From Auanema rhodensis (Eukaryota > Nematoda > Chromadorea > Rhabditida > Rhabditidae): DNA of 64,000 nt. Position numbers and translations under genes: made by a program. The notes under the pieces were generated by a model. That model ran no database searches. It worked only from the letters and a program-made list of their open reading frames with translations, and was not told the DNA's origin. Positions 57,958-64,000 of this stretch are shown piece by piece. The DNA lies in assembly GCA_964057225.1 (NCBI GenBank), contig OZ059895.1, positions 9,982,001-10,046,000 on the forward strand, read 5' to 3'. The stretch's first letter is position 1, and every line of letters starts with the position of its first letter.

Positions 57958-60717
57958 GCAGCTGATTTTCAATTTTAACTCTTCTATAACAAATTTTTTC
58001 AATTTTCAAGCAGTTTTACTTGGATAGCTCAACCAAAGCAGAGCAAAATATCTACAATCTTATTTCTATATTACAGTTATAAACCAGTAGTTATTGAACC
58101 TTCATCTTAACTTTAGTGTTTCTATCTATTTCCTATCGAAACAAACATTGCTTAAACACTATGCAACTGTGAAACCTCTTCAATTTATTGCATTTTGAGC
58201 TTATAAGATTTGATATCATCGAGGGATCCTGATGGAACGTGGAAAATTACATAACTAACATGAAATTGGAAAAAAAACTAAAACGAGGATAAGTATGTTA
58301 ACCATTGAATATCAGATATTTTCGCTTACGACCATACTACGTTAAAAGTACGCCATGCAGCTGATTTTCAATTTTAACTCTTCTGTAACAAATGTTTTCA
58401 ATTTTCAAGCATTTTAACTTAGATAGCTCAACCAAACGAGAGCAAATTATCTTCAATCTTATTTCTATATTGCAGTTATAAACCAGTAGGTAATGAACCT
58501 TAGTTTTGACTTCACTGTTTTTATCTTTTTCCTATCGAAACAAACATTGTTTAAACACTATGCAACTGTGAAACCTTTTTTAATTTATTGTATTTGGAGC
58601 TCATAAGATTTGATATCATCGAGGGATCCTAATGGAACGTGGAAAATTACATAACTAACATAAAATTTGAAAAAAAACTAAAACGAGGATAAGTATGTTA
58701 ACCATTGAATATCAGATATTTTCGCTTACGACCATACTACGTTAAAAGTACGCCATACAGCTGATTTTCAATTTTATCTCTTCCGTAACAAATGTTTTCA
58801 ATTTTCAAGCATTTTTACTTAGATAACTCAACCAAAGGAGAGCAAATTATCTTCATTCTTATTTCTATATTACAGTTATAAACCAGTAGTTATCAAACCT
58901 TCATCTTAACTTCACTGTTTCTATCTATTTCCTATCGAAACAAACATTGTTTAAACACTATGCAACTTTGAAACCCTTTTTAATTTATTGTTTTTGGAGC
59001 TCATAAGATTTGATATCATCGAGGGATCCTGATGGAACGTGGAAAATTACATAACTAACATTAAATTGGAAAAAAAACTGAAACGAGGATAAGTATGTTA
59101 ACCATTGAATATCAGATATTTTCGCTTACGACCATACCACGTTAAAAGTACGCCATACAGCTGATTTTTAATTTTATCTCTTCCGTAACAAATGTTTTCA
59201 ATTTTCAAGCATTTTAACTTAGATAGCTCAACCAAACGAGAGCAAATTATCTTCAATCTTATTTCTATATTGCAGTTATGAACCAGTAGGTAATGAACCT
59301 TCGTCTTGACTTCACTGTTTTTATATTTTTCCTATCGAAACTAACATTGTTTAAACACTATGCAACTGTGAAACCTTTTTTAATTTATTGTATTTGGAGC
59401 TCATAAGATTTGATATCATCGAGGGATCCTGATGGAACCTGGAAAATTACATAACTAACATGAAATTGGAAAAAAAACTAAAACGAGGATAAGTATGTTA
59501 ACCATTGAATATCAGATAATTTCGCTTACGACCATATCACGTTAAAAGTACGCCACACAGCTAATTTTTAATTTTATCTCCGTAACAAAAGTTTTCAATT
59601 TTCAAGCATTTTAACTTAGATAGCTCAACCAAAGGAAAGCAAATTATCTTCAATCTTATTTCTTTATTACAGTTATAAACCAGTAGTTATTGAACCTTCG
59701 TCTAGACTTTACTGTTTTTATCCATTTCCTATCAAAACAAAAATTGTTTAAACACTATACAACTATGAAACCTTTTTTAATTTATCGTATTTGAAGCTCA
59801 TAAGATTTGATATCATCGAGGGATCCTGATGGAACGTGGAAAATTACATAACTGACAAAAAATTTGAAAAAAAACTATAACGAGGATAAGTATGTTAACC
59901 ATTGAATATCAGATATTTTCGCTTACGACCATACCACGTTAAAAGTACGCCATACAGCTGAGTTTTAATTTTATCTCTTCCGTAACAAATGTTTTCAATT
60001 TTCAAGCATTTTAACTTAGATAGCTCAACCAAACGAGAGCAAATTATCTTCAATCTTATTTCTATATTGCAGTTATAAACCAGTAGGTAATGAACCTTCG
60101 TCTTGACTTCACTGTTTTTATCTTTTTCCTATCGAAACTAACAATGTTTAAACACTACGCAACTGTGAAACCTTTTTTAATTTATTGTATTTGGAGCTCA
60201 TAAGATTTGATATCATCGAGGGATCCTGATGGAACGTGGAAAATTACATAACTAACATGAAATTGGAGAAAAAACTAAAACGAGGATAAGTATGTTAACC
60301 ATTGAATATCAGATAATTTCGCTTACGACCATACCACGTTAAAAGTACGCCACACAGCTAATTTTTAATTTTATCTCCGTAACAAAAGTTTTCAATTTTC
60401 AAGCATTTTAACTTAGATAGCTCAACCAAAGGAAAGCAAATTATCTTCAATCTTATTTCTATATTACAGTTATAAACCAGTAGTTATTGAACCTTCGTCT
60501 AGACTTTACTGTTTTTATCCATTTCCTATCAAAACAAACATTGTTTAAACACTATACAACTATGAAACCTTTTTTAATTTATCGTATTTGAAGCTCATAA
60601 GATTTGATATCATCGAGGGATCCTGATGGAACGTGGAAAATTACATAACTAACATAAAATTTGAAAAAAAACTATAACGAGGATAAGTAGGTAAACCATT
60701 GAATATCAGATATTTTC

Positions 60718-60836
60718 GCTTACGACCATACCACGTTGAAAGTACGCCATCCCGTCCGATCTGGCAAGTCAAGCAACGTTGGGCCCGGTTAGTACTTGGA
60801 TCGGAGACGGCTTGGGAATCCCGGGTGCCGTAAGCT
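60718..60836 (+). rRNA. Complete 5S rRNA gene, copy 3
   Basis: A full-length 119-nt gene with perfect helix I ends (GCTTACG and CGTAAGC), box A, intermediate element and box C, and GGTTAGTACTTGGATCGGAG in the usual place. It has C at nt 36, the base I recall in nematode 5S, unlike copy 1. It is the better candidate for a working gene in this window. Its 5' flank is the conserved CATTGAATATCAGATATTTTC of the array. With the retroelement removed it would lie 2,923 bp (one 529-bp unit plus six truncated units) downstream of copy 2. Confidence 0.93.
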
Positions 60837-60839
60837 TTT
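60836..60839 (+). terminator. Pol III oligo-T terminator of 5S copy 3
   Basis: Four T at the gene end (TAAGCTTTTC), with a second T run (ATTTTTTTAACG) 8 bp later. Confidence 0.75.
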
Positions 60840-60851
60840 CAAATTTTTTTA

Positions 60852-60880
60852 ACGATCATAACACGTTGAAAGTACGCCAT
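60852..60880 (+). pseudogene. Degenerate second copy of 5S nt 5-33 downstream of 5S copy 3
   Basis: ACGATCATAACACGTTGAAA plus GTACGCCAT, same as downstream of copy 2, followed by the satellite spacer. It confirms that the downstream partial copy is a fixed part of the complete 5S unit. Confidence 0.85.
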
Positions 60881-63800
60881 GCAGCTGATTTTCAATTTTA
60901 ACTCTTCTGTAACGAATTTTTTCAATTTTTAAGCAGTTTTACTTGGATAGCTCAACCAAAGCAGAGCAAAATATCTACAATCTTATTTCTATATTACAGT
61001 TATGAACCAGTAGTTATTGAACCTTCATCTTAACTTTACTGTTTCTATCTATTTCCTATCGAAACAAACATTGTTTAAACACTATGCAACTGTGAAACCT
61101 CTTCAATTTATTGCATTTGGAGCTCATAAGATTTGATATCATCGAGGGATCCTGATGGAACGTGGAAAATTACATAACTAACATGAAATTGGAAAAAAAA
61201 CTAAAACGAGGATAAGTATGTTAACCATTGAATATCAGATATTTTCGCTTACGACCATACTACGTTAAAAGTACGCCATACAGCTGATTTTTAATTTCAT
61301 CTCTTCCGTAACAAATGTTTTCAATTTTCAAGCATTTTTACTTAGATAACTCAACCAAAGGAGAGCAAATTATCTTCATTCTTATTTCTATATTACAGTT
61401 ATAAACCAGTAGTTATCAAACCTTCATCTTAACTTTACTGTTTCTATCTATTTCCTATCGAAACACACATTGTTTAAACACTATGCAACTGTGAAACCTC
61501 TTCAATTTATTGCATTTGGAGCTCATAAGATTTGATATCATTGAGGGATCCTGATGGAACGTGGAAAATTACATAACTAACATGAAATTGGAAAAAAAAC
61601 TAAAACGAGGATAAGTATGTTAACCATTGAATATCAGATGATTTCGCTTACGACCATACCACGTTAAAAGTACGCCATACAGCTGATTTTTAAATTTAGC
61701 TCTTCCGTAACAAATGTTTTCAATTTTCAAGCATTTTAACTTAGATAGCTCAACCAAACGAGAGCAAATTATCTTCAATCTTATTTCTATATTGCAGTTA
61801 TGAACCAGTAGGTAATGAACCTTCGTCTTGACTTCACTGTTTTTATATTTTTCCTATCGAAACTAACATTGTTTAAACACTATGCAACTGTGAAACCTTT
61901 TTTAATTTATTGTATTTGGAGCTCATAAGATTTGATATCATCGAGGGATCCTGATGGAACCTGGAAAATTACATAACTAACATGAAATTGGAAAAAAAAC
62001 TAAAACGAGGATAAGTATGTTAACCATTGAATATCAGATAATTTCGCTTACGATCATACCACGTTAAAAGTACGCCACACAGCTGATTTTTAATTTTATC
62101 TCCGTAACAAATGTTTTCAATTTTCAAGCATTTTAACTTAGATAGCTCAACCAAAGGAAAGCAAATTATCTTCAATCTTATTTCTATATTACAGTTATAA
62201 ACCAGTAGTTATTGAACCTTCGTCTAGACTTTACTGTTTTTATCTATTTCCTATCAAAACAAACATTGTTTAAACACTATACAACTATGAAACCTTTTTT
62301 AATTTATTGTATTTGGAGCTCATAAGATTTGATAACATCGAGGGTTCCTGATGGAACGTGGAAAATTACATAACTAACATTAAATTGGAAAAAAAACTAA
62401 AACGAGGATAAGTATGTTAACCATTGAATATCAGATATTTTCGCTTACGACCATACCACGTTAAAAGTACGCCATACAGCTGATTTTTAATTTTATCTCT
62501 TCCGTAACAAATGTTTTCAATTTTCAAGCATTTTAACTTAGATAGCTCAACCAAACGAGAGCAAATTATCTTCAATCTTATTTCTATATTGCAGTTATAA
62601 ACCAGTAGGTAATGAACCTTCGTCTTGACTTCACTGTTTTTATCTTTTCCCTATCGAAACTAACATTGTTTAAACACTATGCAACTGTGAAACCTTTTTT
62701 AATTTATTGTATTTGGAGCTCATAAGATTTGATATCATCAAGGGATCCTGATGGAACGTGGAAAATTACATAACTAACATGAAATTGGAGAAAAAACTAA
62801 AACGAGGATAAGTATGTTAACCATTGAATATTAGATAATTTCGCTTACGACCATACCACGTTAAAAGTACGCCACACTGCTGATTTTTAATTTTATCTCC
62901 ATAACAAATGTTTTCAATTTTCAAGCATTTTAACTTAGATAGCTCAACCAAAGGAAAGCAAATTATCTTCAATCTTATTTCTATATTACAGTTATAAACC
63001 AGTAGTTATTGAACCTTCGTCTAGACTTTACTGTTTTTATCTATTTCCTATCAAAACAAACATTGTTTAAACACTATACAACTATGAAACCTTTTTTAAT
63101 TTATTGTATTTGGAGCTCATAAGATTTGATAACATCGAGGGTTCCTGATGGAACGGGGAAAATTACATAACTAACATTAAATTGGAAAAAAAACTAAAAC
63201 GAGGATAAGTATGTTAACCATTGAATATCAGATATTTTCGCTTACGACCATACCACGTTAAAAGTACGCCATACAGCTGATTTTTAATTTTATCTCTTCC
63301 GTAACAAATGTTTTCAATTTTCAAGCATTTTAACTTAGATAGCTCAACCAAACGAGAGCAAATTATCTTCAATCTTATTTCTATATTGCAGTTATAATCC
63401 AGTAGGTAATGAACCTTCGTCTTGACTTCACTGTTTTTATCTTTTCCCTATCGAAACTAACATTGTTTAAACACTATGCAACTGTGAAACCTTTTTTAAT
63501 TTATTGTATTTGGAGCTCATAAGATTTGATATCATCAAGGGATCCTGATGGAACGTGGAAAATTACATAACTAACATGAAATTGGAGAAAAAACTAAAAC
63601 GAGGATAAGTATGTTAACCATTGAATATTAGATAATTTCGCTTACGACCATACCACGTTAAAAGTACGCCATACAGCTGATTTTTAATTTTATCTCCGTA
63701 ACAAATGTTTTCAATTTTCAAGCATTTTAACTTAGATAGCTCAACCAAAGGAAAGCAAATTATCTTCAATCTTATTTCTATATTACAGTTATAAACCAGT

Positions 63801-64000
63801 AGTTATCAAACCTTCATCTTAACTTCACTGTTTCTATCTATTTCCTATCGAAACAAACATTGTTTAAACACTATGCAACTTTGAAACCCTTTTTAATTTA
63901 TTGTTTTTGGAGCTCATAAGATTTGATATCATCGAGGGTTCCAGATGGAACGTAGAAAATTACATAACTAACATGAAATTGGAAAAAAAACAATAACGAG

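Larger units (their letters stand above)
57958..64000 (+). repeat. Right part of the satellite array
   Basis: About 15 further units in the same orientation, all of the diverged subfamily (GATCCTGATGG, AAACGAGAGC, CTTCGTCTTGACTTC, GATCGAAAC[T/A]AACATTG). From about 59.5 kb two unit types alternate. One has a shortened TTTTATCTCCGTAAC and CTTCGTCTAGAC (59578, 60374, 62100, 62897, 63692); the other has AACCAAACGAGAGC and TATATTGCAG. This makes a dimer of about 797 bp, visible as a repeated pair at 62.3-64.0 kb. Apart from 5S copy 3, no gene is seen. The array runs off the right edge of the window. Confidence 0.93.

Overview
This 64-kb window is a satellite-DNA array with one large retrotransposon nested in it. 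Apart from the element, nearly every base belongs to a head-to-tail, AT-rich tandem repeat of about 400 bp (about 139 units: 49.5 kb to the left of the element and 6.2 kb to the right). No ordinary host protein gene is visible.

The repeat is a derivative of 5S ribosomal DNA. Each monomer keeps nt 1-33 of a 5S rRNA gene (GCTTACGACC...GTACGCCAT) and then runs straight into spacer, so the rest of the gene, including the Pol III internal promoter, is gone. Three units keep a complete 119-nt 5S gene: 47717-47835, 60718-60836, and one split by the retrotransposon (49444-49457 plus 57809-57913). Just downstream of each complete gene lies a second, degenerate copy of nt 5-33. Deletion of 130 bp between these two direct repeats converts a 529-bp 5S unit into the 399/400-bp satellite unit, so the likely origin of the satellite can be read from the sequence. 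The 5S sequence resembles nematode 5S rRNA as I recall it from Caenorhabditis (119 nt, same ends, same GATCTGGCAAG and CTTGGATCGGAGACGG blocks). The retroelement type also fits a nematode. The assignment is an inference; no species can be named.

The left array (1-49457) is built from nested multi-unit duplications: blocks of 1.6, 1.9, 2.0, 4.0, 5.6 and 7.2 kb that share private variants. A more diverged subfamily (marker GATCCTGATGG) occupies 41.6-42.1 kb, 47.1-49.4 kb and the right array. The three complete 5S genes lie in this subfamily.

The element at 49458-57803 (8346 bp) is a complete BEL/Pao LTR retrotransposon. It has two 441-bp LTRs that I read as identical, a 5-bp target duplication CATAC, a primer-binding site resembling tRNA-Gly, and one uninterrupted 2405-codon frame. 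That frame encodes Gag with three zinc knuckles, aspartic protease, reverse transcriptase, RNase H, integrase and a membrane-anchored, cysteine-rich Env. It therefore looks like a young endogenous-retrovirus-like element, inserted at nt 14 of one of the few complete 5S genes although its target sequence is present in most truncated units.
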